A stretch of DNA of 64,000 bases from NCBI RefSeq assembly GCF_017876295.1, contig NZ_JAGINT010000002.1, forward strand, positions 3,348,001 through 3,412,000, read 5' to 3'. A program made the translations under genes and the position numbers. The notes under the pieces were generated by a model. The model worked only from the letters and a program-made list of their open reading frames with translations. It had not been told where the DNA came from and made no database searches. Below, piece after piece: positions 48,559 to 57,433 of this stretch. Numbering within the stretch: position 1 is the stretch's first letter; each line of letters starts with the position of its first letter. Source of the DNA: Kribbella aluminosa. Lineage in GTDB: Bacteria > Actinomycetota > Actinomycetes > Propionibacteriales > Kribbellaceae.

Positions 48559-49698
48559 ATGAGATTCCGTCATCGGGACGGTTCGACCGTTCATCTCGGG
48601 TACTGCGCGTCGGTGCACCCGGTCGCGGACCTGGACGAACTCGTCGCGCGGTTGGACGGCTGTGCCGGCGTGGTGCGGTCCGCGCTCGACGTACCGGTGC
48701 TGGGTGTCGGTCTGTGGTTCCCGCACCGGCTGGCCGACCGGCTGGCGAACTCGCCGGCGTCGCTGAGCAGACTCCGCCGCGCGCTGCACCGCAACCAGCT
48801 GGAGGTCGTTACCGTGAACGGCATCCCGCACACCGGCAAGGCGGGTGGCACCGACCTGTACTGTCCGGACTGGACCGAGCCCGAGCGGCTCCGGTACACG
48901 GTGGACCTGATCGACGTACTCGCGGAGCTGCTCCCGGACGATGCGACGTACGGCTCGATCTCGACCGTGCCGCTCGCGTGGCGGGTGCCGTGGTCGCGGG
49001 CGCGCAACCGGGCGGCGCGGGAGGCGTTCGACCGCGTCGAGCAGCACCTGGCCCATACCGAGACCAGGACCGGCCGGCGGATCCGGATTGCCGTCGAGAC
49101 CGAGCCTGGGTGTGTTCTGGAGATGATCGGCCAGGCTGCGGCGTGGCTGGCCCGCTATTCGAGCCCGGACGGCGGTACGTCGCGTATTGGGCTGGGGCTC
49201 GACGTGTGTCACCTGGCGGTTCAGTTCGAGGACCCTGCCGAGTCTTTCGAGCTCTTGTGGCGAGCGGGCGTTGACGTGGTCAAGGCGCAGCTGTCGGTTG
49301 CTCCCACGCTGGTAGACCCGTCTGACGTGTCCGGGCGGTACGTGCTCGGTCAGCTCGGCGTACCGAAGTACCTGCGGCAGGTGCGTGAGTGGGGTGGGCC
49401 GGGTGTGGACGACGTGGCGCAGTCGCCGCAGCTGTCGGGCCATGCGGCTTGGCGGATGCATGCGCACCTGGCGACGCATGCTGTGGCACCAGCTCCGCTC
49501 AGTGTGACTACCGGCGTACTGGATGACTGTCTGGCGCGGCTGGTGGGTGGTGGGCATCCGTTGACGCACCACTTGGAGTCAGAGGTGTACGTGTGGCCGC
49601 GGGACCCCAGAACCCAGCAGGCGTTGGCGAAACGGCTCAGCAAGGAGCTGTCCTGGCTACGGAACCGGCTGACCGCTCTCGGGCTGCAGGAGGTCTGA
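48559..49698 (+). CDS. eboE: EboE-like TIM-barrel protein
   Basis: The 379-residue protein resembles EboE, a xylose-isomerase-like barrel of the ebo metabolite-trafficking cluster. Matching pieces are LGYCASVHPVADLDELVARL, VVTVNGIPHTGK, YCPDWTEPERLRYTVDLIDV and GSISTVPLAWR. Metal-type residues appear in VETEPGC and GLGLDVCHLAVQFE. The other ebo genes (eboA-D, F) are not in the window, so this is an orphan here. ATG 48559 follows GAGGAG. The gene is convergent with the monooxygenase gene, overlapping by 42 bases. Confidence 0.8.
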   Translation: MRFRHRDGSTVHLGYCASVHPVADLDELVARLDGCAGVVRSALDVPVLGVGLWFPHRLADRLANSPASLSRLRRALHRNQLEVVTVNGIPHTGKAGGTDLYCPDWTEPERLRYTVDLIDVLAELLPDDATYGSISTVPLAWRVPWSRARNRAAREAFDRVEQHLAHTETRTGRRIRIAVETEPGCVLEMIGQAAAWLARYSSPDGGTSRIGLGLDVCHLAVQFEDPAESFELLWRAGVDVVKAQLSVAPTLVDPSDVSGRYVLGQLGVPKYLRQVREWGGPGVDDVAQSPQLSGHAAWRMHAHLATHAVAPAPLSVTTGVLDDCLARLVGGGHPLTHHLESEVYVWPRDPRTQQALAKRLSKELSWLRNRLTALGLQEV

Positions 49699-50889
49699 GT
49701 AGTCGGGGAGTGCCGTAGAGCTGAACACCTTGCCTACCGCGTTCTGCGACCAGATGAGGCGCTGCAGGGCCGTGGGTAGCTTGGCCAGCGTGGCAGCGGC
49801 TCCCGGCATCAGCCGCACTGTGAGCGCGTTGCTGGGGATAACTGTGCCCATGACCTTCGGGCTGAGCCGGCGGCTGCTGTCGACCAGCGGCCGGATGATC
49901 CGCTCGTAGTTGCGGAGCCCTGACGGCAGGTCGCTGCGAGCAGCAGCCAACTCGCCGGCCAGGATGTACGCCGCGACGACGGCCAGGCTCGTGCCACCGC
50001 CAACGGCCGGCCCCGGACAATAACCCGCGTCTCCTACTAGCCCGACCCGGCCCGACACCCATGATTCCAGGGTGACCTGGGCGATCGAGTCGAAGTAGAA
50101 GTCCTCGGCCGGCTGCAGGTGCTCCAGCAACTGCGGCACCTTCCAGCCGTAGTCGCCGAACTCCTTGACCAGCAGGGCTTTCTGCTGGTCCGTGTCGCGG
50201 TGGTCGTACGTCAGGTCGCCGCGGAACAGGAACCCCGCGCGGACTTGGCCGGTCTGGTGCACGCCGTAGATGCCGACCAGTTTGCCGACCGAGAAGTGCG
50301 CGAGCGTGTGGTTGCCGAGGCCGAACACGTCCGGCATCGAGAACACCGCGAGGTAGCCGCCGAGCGGGCGGTGCAGTTCTTCCTCGGAACCGAACACGAG
50401 CCGCCGCACGTTCGAGTGCAGTCCGTCGGCCCCGATCACCAGGTCGAACCGGCGCCGCAGCCCGGAGTCGAACGTGACGTCGACGCCTTCGCCGTCGTCG
50501 TGGAGGCTCGCGATCGAGTCGCCGAACAGGTACTCGGCGCTGCCGCGGCCGGCGTCGTACAGGACCTTGGTCAGCTCGCCGCGCAGGATTTCGACGTGCC
50601 GGCTGGAGATCCCGGCGTATATCCGGCTCAGGTCGACCTCGACCGGGCGCCTGCCGAACCGTTCGACGGTCATCGAGTCGAGCTGGGTGCGGGCCGCCTC
50701 GATCGTGTCCCAGCAGCCCATCCGGCGGGTGACCTCCGCGGCCGCGCCGTACAGATCGACGGCGTGCCCGCCGAGCCCGTGCCGCGCGGCCGGTGTGCGT
50801 TCGACGACCGTCGGCTCGAAGCCGTACCGGTGCAGCCAGTAGGCGAGCACCGGTCCGGCCACGCTCGCGCCGGAGATCAGAATCTTCAT
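49657..50889 (-). CDS. FAD-dependent monooxygenase
   Basis: The 410-residue PHBH-type flavoprotein has an FAD motif ILISGASVAGPVLAYWLHR, in which the usual GxGxxG is GASVAG. LVIGADGLHSNVRR and the GD motif GRVGLVGDAGYCPGPAVGG follow. It resembles TetX/PgaE-type aromatic hydroxylases acting on polyketides or antibiotics. It is divergent from a TetR gene; the two share an operator region, so it is probably induced by its own substrate. Confidence 0.88.
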   Translation of the reverse strand: MKILISGASVAGPVLAYWLHRYGFEPTVVERTPAARHGLGGHAVDLYGAAAEVTRRMGCWDTIEAARTQLDSMTVERFGRRPVEVDLSRIYAGISSRHVEILRGELTKVLYDAGRGSAEYLFGDSIASLHDDGEGVDVTFDSGLRRRFDLVIGADGLHSNVRRLVFGSEEELHRPLGGYLAVFSMPDVFGLGNHTLAHFSVGKLVGIYGVHQTGQVRAGFLFRGDLTYDHRDTDQQKALLVKEFGDYGWKVPQLLEHLQPAEDFYFDSIAQVTLESWVSGRVGLVGDAGYCPGPAVGGGTSLAVVAAYILAGELAAARSDLPSGLRNYERIIRPLVDSSRRLSPKVMGTVIPSNALTVRLMPGAAATLAKLPTALQRLIWSQNAVGKVFSSTALPDYSDLLQPESGQPVP

Positions 50890-50898
50890 CTCGTCCTC

Positions 50899-50963
50899 CT
50901 TACTTATCGGAAGGTAAGTAAACGAGGACGGTGTTGTCAATGGCTTACTTAACGGAAGGTCAG
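50899..50963. promoter_or_regulatory. Paired TetR operators
   Basis: CTTACTTATCGGAAGGTAAG (50899-50918) and CTTACTTAACGGAAGGTCAG (50944-50963) are direct copies 45 bases apart. The first is also a CTTAC/GTAAG palindrome. They lie between the divergent monooxygenase and TetR genes, one close to each start. TetR binding here would repress both. Confidence 0.78.
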
Positions 50964-50977
50964 ATAATCTTCCGGGT

Positions 50978-51520
50978 ATGCCGAGACGACGGACCGGTGA
51001 CACCCGGGCGCGGATCCAGCAGGCCGCGCTCGAGCTGTTCGCCGTACAGGGGGTGCAGCAGACCAGCCTGCGCGACATCGCCGACCGCCTCGGTGTCACC
51101 AAACCGGCGCTCTACTACCACTTCGCGTCCCGCGAGGAGCTGCTGAACAGCCTGGTCGAGCCGATGATCGCCGACTTCGAGGCGTACGCCGCAGCCCAGC
51201 GGGCGGCCGCGCCGGTGCCGCCGCGGGAGCTGCTCGGCTCGTACTTCGACCTGTCCTACCGGCACCGCGGGCTGATCCAGCTCGCGATCCGGGACCTGTC
51301 CGTACTGCACGAACTGAAGCTGACCGACCGCTTCATCGAGTGGCGCGGCGCCGTCGCCGAGCTGCTGATCGGCACCGAACCGTCGCTGTCCGGCGTGGTC
51401 CGCTGCATGGTCGCGCTCGGCGGCCTGTCCGACTGCGCGGTGATGATCGACCACGAGCCGGTCGAGGAACTCCGCGAGGCGGCCGTCGAGGCTGCCTACG
51501 ACAGCCTCGGACGGCCCTGA
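50978..51520 (+). CDS. TetR-family repressor
   Basis: The 180-residue repressor has an N-terminal helix-turn-helix (TSLRDIADRLGVTKPALYYHF) and a ligand-binding helical C-domain. It is divergent from the FAD monooxygenase and probably binds the two boxes at 50899-50963, one 14 bases before its own ATG 50978. The ligand is likely a substrate of the monooxygenase. Confidence 0.92.
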   Translation: MPRRRTGDTRARIQQAALELFAVQGVQQTSLRDIADRLGVTKPALYYHFASREELLNSLVEPMIADFEAYAAAQRAAAPVPPRELLGSYFDLSYRHRGLIQLAIRDLSVLHELKLTDRFIEWRGAVAELLIGTEPSLSGVVRCMVALGGLSDCAVMIDHEPVEELREAAVEAAYDSLGRP

Positions 51521-51531
51521 CTGCCGGCGGG

Positions 51532-51828
51532 CTAGCCGTTGGCGATGCGGGACACCGCGAACAGCGCGATGATCAGGATCGAGAAGATCCGCAGGAACTT
51601 CGGCCCGCCGGTCACGGCCGGCCACGACAGGAACGCCAGCCAGCCGAGCAGCAGCGCCAGCAGCAGCAGCGCCGGCACCCCGACGGCGACCGGCGCGAAC
51701 ACCCCGGCCAGCGCCAGCACCAGGGTGATACCGGGCAGGGTCAGCTTGGGTGCGGCGTGCAGCCTCGCGACGTACGGATAACTGGCCTTCGTGATCCGCT
51801 GCCGCAATGGGCTGCTGGGGGTGCTCAT
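51532..51828 (-). CDS. Small membrane protein (DUF6703-like)
   Basis: The 98-residue protein has a basic start (SPLRQRITKASYPYVARLH) and two to three hydrophobic helices (TLPGITLVLALAGVFAPVAV; LLLALLLGWLAFL; FLRIFSILIIALFAV). It corresponds to a small uncharacterised family found next to glyS-region genes in actinobacteria; the family name is from memory. It is divergent from the monooxygenase-fold gene by 21 bases and convergent with TetR by 11. Confidence 0.7.
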   Translation of the reverse strand: MSTPSSPLRQRITKASYPYVARLHAAPKLTLPGITLVLALAGVFAPVAVGVPALLLLALLLGWLAFLSWPAVTGGPKFLRIFSILIIALFAVSRIANG

Positions 51829-51849
51829 GACCCCATTGTTCCAGGTCTT

Positions 51850-52143
51850 ATGGTTGGCCCCGTGTTCGTGGTGATCAGGTTCCGGGTGGGGGAGTCCGAG
51901 CAGGCCGGGTTCGGAGAGCGGTTGCGGGCCGCCGTCGACGTGCTCGCGCTGCAGAAGGGGTTCGTCGCGGCCCGGACCGGGCGGAACGTGGACGACCCGG
52001 AACTGCTGGCGCTCACGCTGGAGTTCGAGAACGTCGGGAGCTACCGGCGGGCGCTGTCGCCGTACGACGTGAAGCTCACCGCCGTACCGCTGCTGTCGCA
52101 GGCGATCGACGAGCCGACGGCGTACGAAGATTTGCTGATGTAG
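51850..52143 (+). CDS. ABM-superfamily (dimeric alpha/beta barrel) protein
   Basis: This 97-residue ferredoxin-fold protein begins VFVVIRFRVGESEQAGFGER and has LTLEFENVGSYRRALSPYDV, a pattern of antibiotic-biosynthesis-monooxygenase-like domains. It is usually found upstream of glyS in actinobacteria. No catalytic residue can be assigned. ATG 51850; GTG 51862 would also fit. Confidence 0.75.
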   Translation: MVGPVFVVIRFRVGESEQAGFGERLRAAVDVLALQKGFVAARTGRNVDDPELLALTLEFENVGSYRRALSPYDVKLTAVPLLSQAIDEPTAYEDLLM

Positions 52144-52224
52144 CACGGATTCGATAGCGGGCGCCGGGGACCGATAGCCTGGAGCCTTCCATAGATTTTT
52201 CTGTACCCGTTCTGGAGTTCAAAA

Positions 52225-53610
52225 GTGCCCGTGGAAACCGTCGATGCCGTCGTCAGCCTCAGCAAGCGGCGGGGATTCGTGTACCCGTGCGGCGAGATCT
52301 ACGGCGGTACCAAGTCGGCCTGGGACTACGGTCCGCTCGGCGTCGAGCTGAAGAACAACGTCCGCAGCCAGTGGTGGCGGACGATGGTGACCGGCCGCGA
52401 CGACATCGTCGGGCTGGACTCCTCGGTGATCCTGCCGACCCAGGTCTGGGAGGCGTCCGGGCACCTGGCCGAGTTCGTCGACCCGCTGACCGAGTGCCAG
52501 TCCTGCCACAAGCGGTTCCGCGACGACCACCTCCGCGAGGACTACGCCCGCCGCAAGAACAAGGACGCCGACAACGTCAAGCTCGCCGAGATCGCCTGCC
52601 CGAACTGCGGCAACAAGGGCACGTTCACCGAGCCGCGGATGTTCAACGGCCTGCTGAAGACGTACCTCGGCCCGGTCGAGTCCTCCGAGGGCCTGCACTA
52701 CCTGCGCCCGGAGACCGCGCAGGGCATCTTCGTCAACTTCGCGAACGTGATGGGCACCGCCCGGAAGAAGCCGCCGTTCGGCATCGCCCAGGTCGGCAAG
52801 AGCTTCCGGAACGAGATCACCCCCGGCAACTTCATCTTCCGGACCCGCGAGTTCGAGCAGATGGAGATGGAGTTCTTCGTCGAGCCCGGCTCCGACGAGG
52901 ACTGGCACGAGTACTGGCTGAAGGCGCGCTGGGACTGGTACACCGGCCTCGGGCTGAGTGCGGACAACATGCGCTTCTACGAGCACCCGAAGGAGAAGCT
53001 CAGCCACTACTCGAAGCGCACCGTCGACATCGAGTACCGGTTCAACTTCGGCGGCAAGGAGTTCGACGAGCTCGAGGGAATCGCGAACCGCACCGACTTC
53101 GACCTGTCCACGCACTCGAAGCACTCCGGCGCCGACCTGTCGTACTTCGACCAGGAGAAGGGCGAGCGCTGGACGCCGTACGTGATCGAGCCCGCGGCCG
53201 GGCTGACCCGGAACGTGCTCGCGTTCCTGCTCGACGCGTACACCGAGGACGAGGCGCCGAACGCGAAGGGCGGCGTCGACAAGCGCACGGTGCTGCGGTT
53301 CGACCCGCGGCTCGCGCCGGTCAAGGCCGCCGTACTGCCGCTGTCCCGGAACGCCGATCTGTCGCCGAAGGCCCGCGACCTGGCCGCCGAGCTCCGGAAG
53401 AACTGGAACGTCGACTTCGACGACGCCGGCGCGATCGGCCGCCGGTACCGGCGCCAGGACGAGATCGGTACGCCGTACTGCATCACCGTCGACTTCGACA
53501 CGCTGGAGGACCAGGCGGTGACGATCCGGGAACGCGACTCGATGAAGCAGGAGCGGGTCGCGCTCACCGAGGTCACCGGGTATCTCGCCCAGCACCTGGT
53601 GGGTTGCTGA
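52225..53610 (+). CDS. glyS: Glycyl-tRNA synthetase (alpha2 type)
   Basis: The 461-residue class II synthetase begins VSLSKRRGFVYPCGEIYGG. It has motif 2 (GKSFRNEITPGNFIFRTREF), the glycine-specific HYLRPETAQGIFVNF, motif 3 region GLTRNVLAFL and a C-terminal anticodon-binding domain. A Cys4 zinc-type insertion is present (CQSCHKRF and CPNCGNKG). It is the homodimeric type used by actinobacteria. GTG 52225 starts directly after a run GGAGTTCAAAA. Confidence 0.96.
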   Translation: MPVETVDAVVSLSKRRGFVYPCGEIYGGTKSAWDYGPLGVELKNNVRSQWWRTMVTGRDDIVGLDSSVILPTQVWEASGHLAEFVDPLTECQSCHKRFRDDHLREDYARRKNKDADNVKLAEIACPNCGNKGTFTEPRMFNGLLKTYLGPVESSEGLHYLRPETAQGIFVNFANVMGTARKKPPFGIAQVGKSFRNEITPGNFIFRTREFEQMEMEFFVEPGSDEDWHEYWLKARWDWYTGLGLSADNMRFYEHPKEKLSHYSKRTVDIEYRFNFGGKEFDELEGIANRTDFDLSTHSKHSGADLSYFDQEKGERWTPYVIEPAAGLTRNVLAFLLDAYTEDEAPNAKGGVDKRTVLRFDPRLAPVKAAVLPLSRNADLSPKARDLAAELRKNWNVDFDDAGAIGRRYRRQDEIGTPYCITVDFDTLEDQAVTIRERDSMKQERVALTEVTGYLAQHLVGC

Positions 53611-53612
53611 GC

Positions 53613-54266
53613 ATGAAGACCGCACGGGGTCTGCTCGCGGTGCTGGCCGTGCTCGCGCTGGCGTCGTGCTCGGACAGCAAGAAGGACGCCGGCGGGTCCC
53701 CGTCCACTGCTTCTTCGGGTACGCCGACCCTTGCGCAGTCGATCCCCACCGCGTCGACGCCTGCGCTCACCCCGTTGCCGACCCCCAGTACGCCGTGGCC
53801 GGCGCCGAAGGTCACCGGCGCGCCCGCCGACGACGCACCGCTGGCCGAGCGGATCACGTTCGCGATCGCGCAGCAGACGCAGATCGCGGCCGGCCGGGCC
53901 GCGAAGACGACCGTGAAGTGCCCGGGCATCGACAAGGCCGAAACCGCCGGGCAGCACTCTCTCGACTGCACGGTGACGTACTCCGGGAAGCCGTTCACCG
54001 GCAAGCTCACCGTGGACGCGAAGCAGTACAGCGCGTCGTACAAGTTCACCTCGTCGCAGGTCGCGATCGTCCGCGCGAAGGTGATCGACGCGGTGCTCCG
54101 GGCGGCCGCCGGTGCGTCGAAGGTCACCTGCGACATGGACGAGATCGGTATCGTCGTCCACGACGGACCGCCGATCGGGTGCGACGTGACCACGACCGCG
54201 AACGCCGTACAGCCGTTCAAGGCCTCCGTCACCGGCAACGGCCAGGTCCAGGTGGAGAAGGCGTGA
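53613..54266 (+). CDS. DUF4333-type lipoprotein
   Basis: The 217-residue lipoprotein has lipobox LASC at about residues 17-20 and a Ser/Thr/Pro-rich linker to about residue 60. Two related segments with paired cysteines follow (VKCPGIDKAETAGQHSLDC and VTCDMDEIGIVVHDGPPIGC), each of the DUF4333 kind. The duplicated domain is clear by eye. It lies between glyS and dusB with two-base gaps, so it is cotranscribed. Function unknown. Confidence 0.82.
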   Translation: MKTARGLLAVLAVLALASCSDSKKDAGGSPSTASSGTPTLAQSIPTASTPALTPLPTPSTPWPAPKVTGAPADDAPLAERITFAIAQQTQIAAGRAAKTTVKCPGIDKAETAGQHSLDCTVTYSGKPFTGKLTVDAKQYSASYKFTSSQVAIVRAKVIDAVLRAAAGASKVTCDMDEIGIVVHDGPPIGCDVTTTANAVQPFKASVTGNGQVQVEKA

Positions 54267-54267
54267 C

Positions 54268-55389
54268 GTGCTGAAGCTTGGCAACCTGACGATCCAGACG
54301 CCCGTGGTGCTGGCGCCGATGGCCGGCATCACGAACGCGGCGTACCGGCGGCTGTGCGCGGAGCAGGGCGCCGGGCTGTACGTGTGCGAGATGATCACGT
54401 CGCGCGGCATCGTCGAGGGGGACCAGAAGTCGCTCGACATGCTGACGTTCGACGCGCGCGAGACGGTGCGTTCGGTGCAGTTGTACGGCGTGGACCCGAC
54501 GTACATCGGGCGTGCCGTGCAGATCCTCTGTGATCAGTACGGCGTTGCACACGTCGACCTGAACTTCGGGTGCCCGGTGCCGAAGGTGACCCGCAAGGGC
54601 GGCGGCGCGGCGCTGCCGTGGAAGCGGAACCTGCTCGGCGCGATCCTGCGGTCCGCGGTGCACGCCGCGACGCCGTACGGCGTACCGGTGACGATGAAGA
54701 CCCGGATCGGGATCGACGCTTCGCACCAGACCTATCTGGACGCGGGACGGATCGCCGAGGAGTCGGGCGCGGCGGCGATCGGGCTGCACGGCCGGACGGC
54801 GGCGCAGGCCTACTCGGGGCAGGCGGACTGGTCCGCGATCGCTGCGCTGGTGGAGCACGTTTCGATTCCGGTGCTCGGCAACGGCGACATCTGGGAGGCC
54901 GGCGACGCACTCCGGATGGTCGCGGAGACCGGCTGCGCCGGGGTGATCGTCGGCCGCGGGTGCCTCGGGCGGCCGTGGTTGTTCCGCGATCTGGCGGCGG
55001 CCTTCGCCGGGGAAGACGTACTGGCGCTGCCGACGCTCGGCGAGGTTGCCGCGGTGATGCGCCGGCACGGCGAACTGCTCGCCGAGCTGATGGGGGAGCA
55101 GCGCGGCCTGCGCGACTTCCGCAAACACGTCTCGTGGTACCTGAAGGGCTTCCCCGCCGGCGGCGAACTCCGCGCCGCCCTGGGCATGGTCGACACCCTC
55201 GCCACCCTAGACGCCCTGCTCTCCCAACTCGACCCGACCGTGCCGTTCCCGGTAGCCGAGCTGGGCGCCCCCCGCGGCCGCCAGGGCAGCCCCCGCGACC
55301 ACGTCATCGTCCCCCAAGGCTGGCTGGACGACACCGACGGCCTGACCGCCGACCTGGCGGACGCCGAAATCGGAGTCTCCGGCGGCTGA
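54268..55389 (+). CDS. dusB: tRNA-dihydrouridine synthase DusB
   Basis: The 373-residue flavoenzyme has the N-terminal LAPMAGITNAAYRRLCAEQG. The signature with the catalytic Cys is NFGCPVPKVTRKGGGAAL. TMKTRIGID, IGLHGRTAAQAYSGQADW and GNGDIWEAGDA are also present. It reduces specific uridines in tRNA D-loops using FMN/NADPH. GTG 54268 follows the lipoprotein stop by one base. Its normal downstream neighbours are not present; two decayed genes follow. Confidence 0.95.
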   Translation: MLKLGNLTIQTPVVLAPMAGITNAAYRRLCAEQGAGLYVCEMITSRGIVEGDQKSLDMLTFDARETVRSVQLYGVDPTYIGRAVQILCDQYGVAHVDLNFGCPVPKVTRKGGGAALPWKRNLLGAILRSAVHAATPYGVPVTMKTRIGIDASHQTYLDAGRIAEESGAAAIGLHGRTAAQAYSGQADWSAIAALVEHVSIPVLGNGDIWEAGDALRMVAETGCAGVIVGRGCLGRPWLFRDLAAAFAGEDVLALPTLGEVAAVMRRHGELLAELMGEQRGLRDFRKHVSWYLKGFPAGGELRAALGMVDTLATLDALLSQLDPTVPFPVAELGAPRGRQGSPRDHVIVPQGWLDDTDGLTADLADAEIGVSGG

Positions 55390-55398
55390 CCGGCGTAC

Positions 55399-55784
55399 TG
55401 CGGAGGGCACCAGAAGATCTTCTGCACCCTCGACGGGTTCGGCTCGTACGACGGGGGCGACTGGGGCGGGTGCTGGGGTAAGGCCGGCCCGGAGTTTCTC
55501 GCCCGGCGGACGGAGGTGTACGCCGACGAGCAACGGCTGGTGCTCGGGGCGAACACCTACCGGCAGTTCTGGCCGCGCTCTGGTCGGCCCTCAGCGGCCG
55601 AACGATCCAGTGAATCTGCGGACGCTCGGCCTGCCGGCCACTGTCGTCTCCAGCACTCTCGACGACCCACTCGAACGGGAGCACACGACTTCGGCGCTGC
55701 CGACTTCGACCTGGAACTCCTGGAATCCCGCACCCTCGACGGAAACACCCAGGGCTCATCTACCGGCCAGCACCCCACACCTGA
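55399..55784 (+). pseudogene. Dihydrofolate-reductase-family protein remnant
   Basis: Pieces of a DHFR-family reductase occur in three frames. KIFCTLDGFGSYDGGDWGG to LVLGANTYRQFW comes first, then DPVNLRTLGLPATVVSSTL. After a deletion, ADFDLELLESRTLDGNTQ is followed by LIYRPAPHT and a stop at 55782-55784. The start codon is missing and at least three frame changes or deletions exist, so this is decay and not a single sequence error. Its end overlaps the convergent kinase gene by 25 bases. Confidence 0.85.
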
Positions 55785-56263
55785 TCAAGGTCTTTGACCG
55801 ACCCCACCCGTACGGCGTCCTCGTCCACGCCCGGCGGCTCGAACGTCCCGAGATGCTCGGCCAGCACGGCATCCGCAACATCCCGCCGCCGTGGATCGGC
55901 CCGGTTCGCGTCCCTGCGGGCACGCACCGTCGCATGGTCCACGTCGACGTACACCAAGGTGAACCGCACCGCGGCCGCCTCCGCCAGCGTCCGCCACCCG
56001 TCGCGCAGGAACCGCGGCGAACTGGTGTCGTCGACGACCACCGACGTACCCGTCGTCAGCAGCTCCCGCACCTCCGCCGACGCGATCGCGTGCGTCCTTC
56101 CCCACTCCTCGAGCGGGATCCCGTCCCCGCCCCACAACCCGCGCCGCTCGTTGATCTCGTCAAGACTCACGACCCGCGCCGGCAACCGCCGCGCCAACTC
56201 CCGAGCGACGGTGCTCTTCCCGGAGAACGAGGTCCCACACAACAAAACCAACCTGGCCGTCAC
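55760..56263 (-). CDS. P-loop kinase-like ATPase (AAA_33 type)
   Basis: The 167-residue P-loop protein has Walker A LCGTSFSGKSTVAREL, a Walker B-like VVVDDTSSPRFLRDGW and an arginine-rich lid (ARRDANRADPRRRDV). It resembles small-molecule kinases of the chloramphenicol-phosphotransferase-like AAA_33 group. Substrate unknown. GTG 56263 (VTARLVLLCG) is the likely start; the frame opens at 56275. It is intact although pseudogenes flank it on both sides. Confidence 0.82.
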   Translation of the reverse strand: MTARLVLLCGTSFSGKSTVARELARRLPARVVSLDEINERRGLWGGDGIPLEEWGRTHAIASAEVRELLTTGTSVVVDDTSSPRFLRDGWRTLAEAAAVRFTLVYVDVDHATVRARRDANRADPRRRDVADAVLAEHLGTFEPPGVDEDAVRVGSVKDLDQVWGAGR

Positions 56264-56437
56264 CCCACCACCCAATCCGAACCACGCGCCCGGAGCAAGC
56301 GCACGCGTTGCCGATCTGGGGACAACTCCTGGTGTGGCGGAACAAGCAATTGCCTGTGCCGTGCCCCCGCGGAGTGTTCCCGGTTCCGCCGGGTGGTCGC
56401 GTGATGCGGGGTCGAGGACGCTGGGCGGGCGCCTCCT

Positions 56438-57266
56438 TCAGCGGGCGTTCTCGGAGCGGCAAGCGACGTAGTGGGCGACCGCCTTGGCGGTGTCGTACTC
56501 CGGGGTGAACCTGGTGTCCGGGGTGAACCTGGTGTCCGGGGTGAGGCGGGCGATGTCGAGGTGCGGGTTCGGCCGGCCGCCGGGCTCGTACGACTGCCAC
56601 CGCCGCGACGCCAAGGACCTGTCCGCGCTGCTGCAACGCATCCGCGAGCTTCCGGTTGACGAGCGGCCGACCGCTCGACACGTTGTACGTCGAGTCGTAC
56701 CGCGCGCGCTGAACCGGACGATGGTTGTGGCTCAGCGCCGCGGCCGTCATCAGCAGCGCGATCGCCCGCCCCGCGTCCGGCGCGTAGCACGAGTCGCCGC
56801 CGTCCTCGGCGTACAGCGGATCCGGCGCCCCCCGCAGTACGGCGCTCACGTACGGCGGGACGAAGTTGAACGGCGACTCCGGATCCATCAACGGCCCCCA
56901 CGTCGACCCGATCCGCAAGATCACCGGCTGCACGCCAGAACTTGGAGAGCATGCGTCGTCAACGGCTCGACGGCCTTCTTGAACGCGATGATCAGGTGCG
57001 GCACCTCGACCGCCGGCAGCGGCATCCCTTCGCGCCAAGGGCTTTCGTCCTGCCCGATGTACACCCCGAGGCTGCTCGCGACCGCGAACCGCCGTACGCC
57101 CGTGCCGCGTCCAGCGCGTTGAAGAGCCCCGCGGCATCGGTGCGGAAGTACGCGACCGGATCGTCGCCGGGAATGCTGCCCGCAAGATGCACGATTTCGC
57201 TGACGTCGTACCGCGTGCCAAGCGTGGGGAACGCATCCCGAGCCCCGCCCCGGTCACAAGGATCAT
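56438..57266 (-). pseudogene. NAD-dependent epimerase/dehydratase remnant
   Basis: Read on the minus strand, the pieces are MILVTGAG from 57266, then after a deletion HLAGSIPGDDPVAYFRTDAA in another frame. PVILRIGSTWGPLMDPESPF to STYNVSSGRPLVNRKLADAL comes in a third stretch, and LDIARLTPDTRF to AKAVAHYVACRSENAR ends at 56438. The Rossmann motif is cut after the first glycines and several frame changes occur. An 18-bp unit is duplicated near the 3' end. The gene is dead. Bases 56276-56437 hold nothing recognisable. Confidence 0.85.
56499..56544. repeat. 18-bp tandem duplication
   Basis: TCCGGGGTGAACCTGGTG occurs twice in direct succession (56499-56534), followed by 10 bases of a third copy. 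It inserts an extra six-residue unit (DTRFTP) in frame within the epimerase remnant. It looks like replication slippage in a gene no longer under selection. Confidence 0.85.
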
Positions 57267-57380
57267 GCCGCCGACGCTAGGGGTACGTCGTCGCCCACGT
57301 CTTGAACCAAATCCCGCAAACCCTTGACCTGGCGGGTGATCCAGGGGAGCTTGGACGGCAATGCACTTACGAGTCACTTC

Positions 57381-57420
57381 CGAACGTAGTTCGTAAGTAG
57401 GTACAGCCGAACCTGGTTCG
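57381..57420. promoter_or_regulatory. Paired CGAAC-N3-GTTCG operators
   Basis: Two perfect 13-bp palindromes, CGAACGTAGTTCG (57381-57393) and CGAACCTGGTTCG (57408-57420), lie 27 bases apart centre to centre. The second ends 13 bases before the regulator GTG. A third inverted pair, ACTTACGA (57365-57372) with TCGTAAGT (57391-57398), overlaps the first. They are probable sites for the regulator encoded next, controlling itself and the sugar importer operon. Bases 57267-57364 hold nothing clear. Confidence 0.75.
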
Positions 57421-57433
57421 TCAAAGGAGTGCC

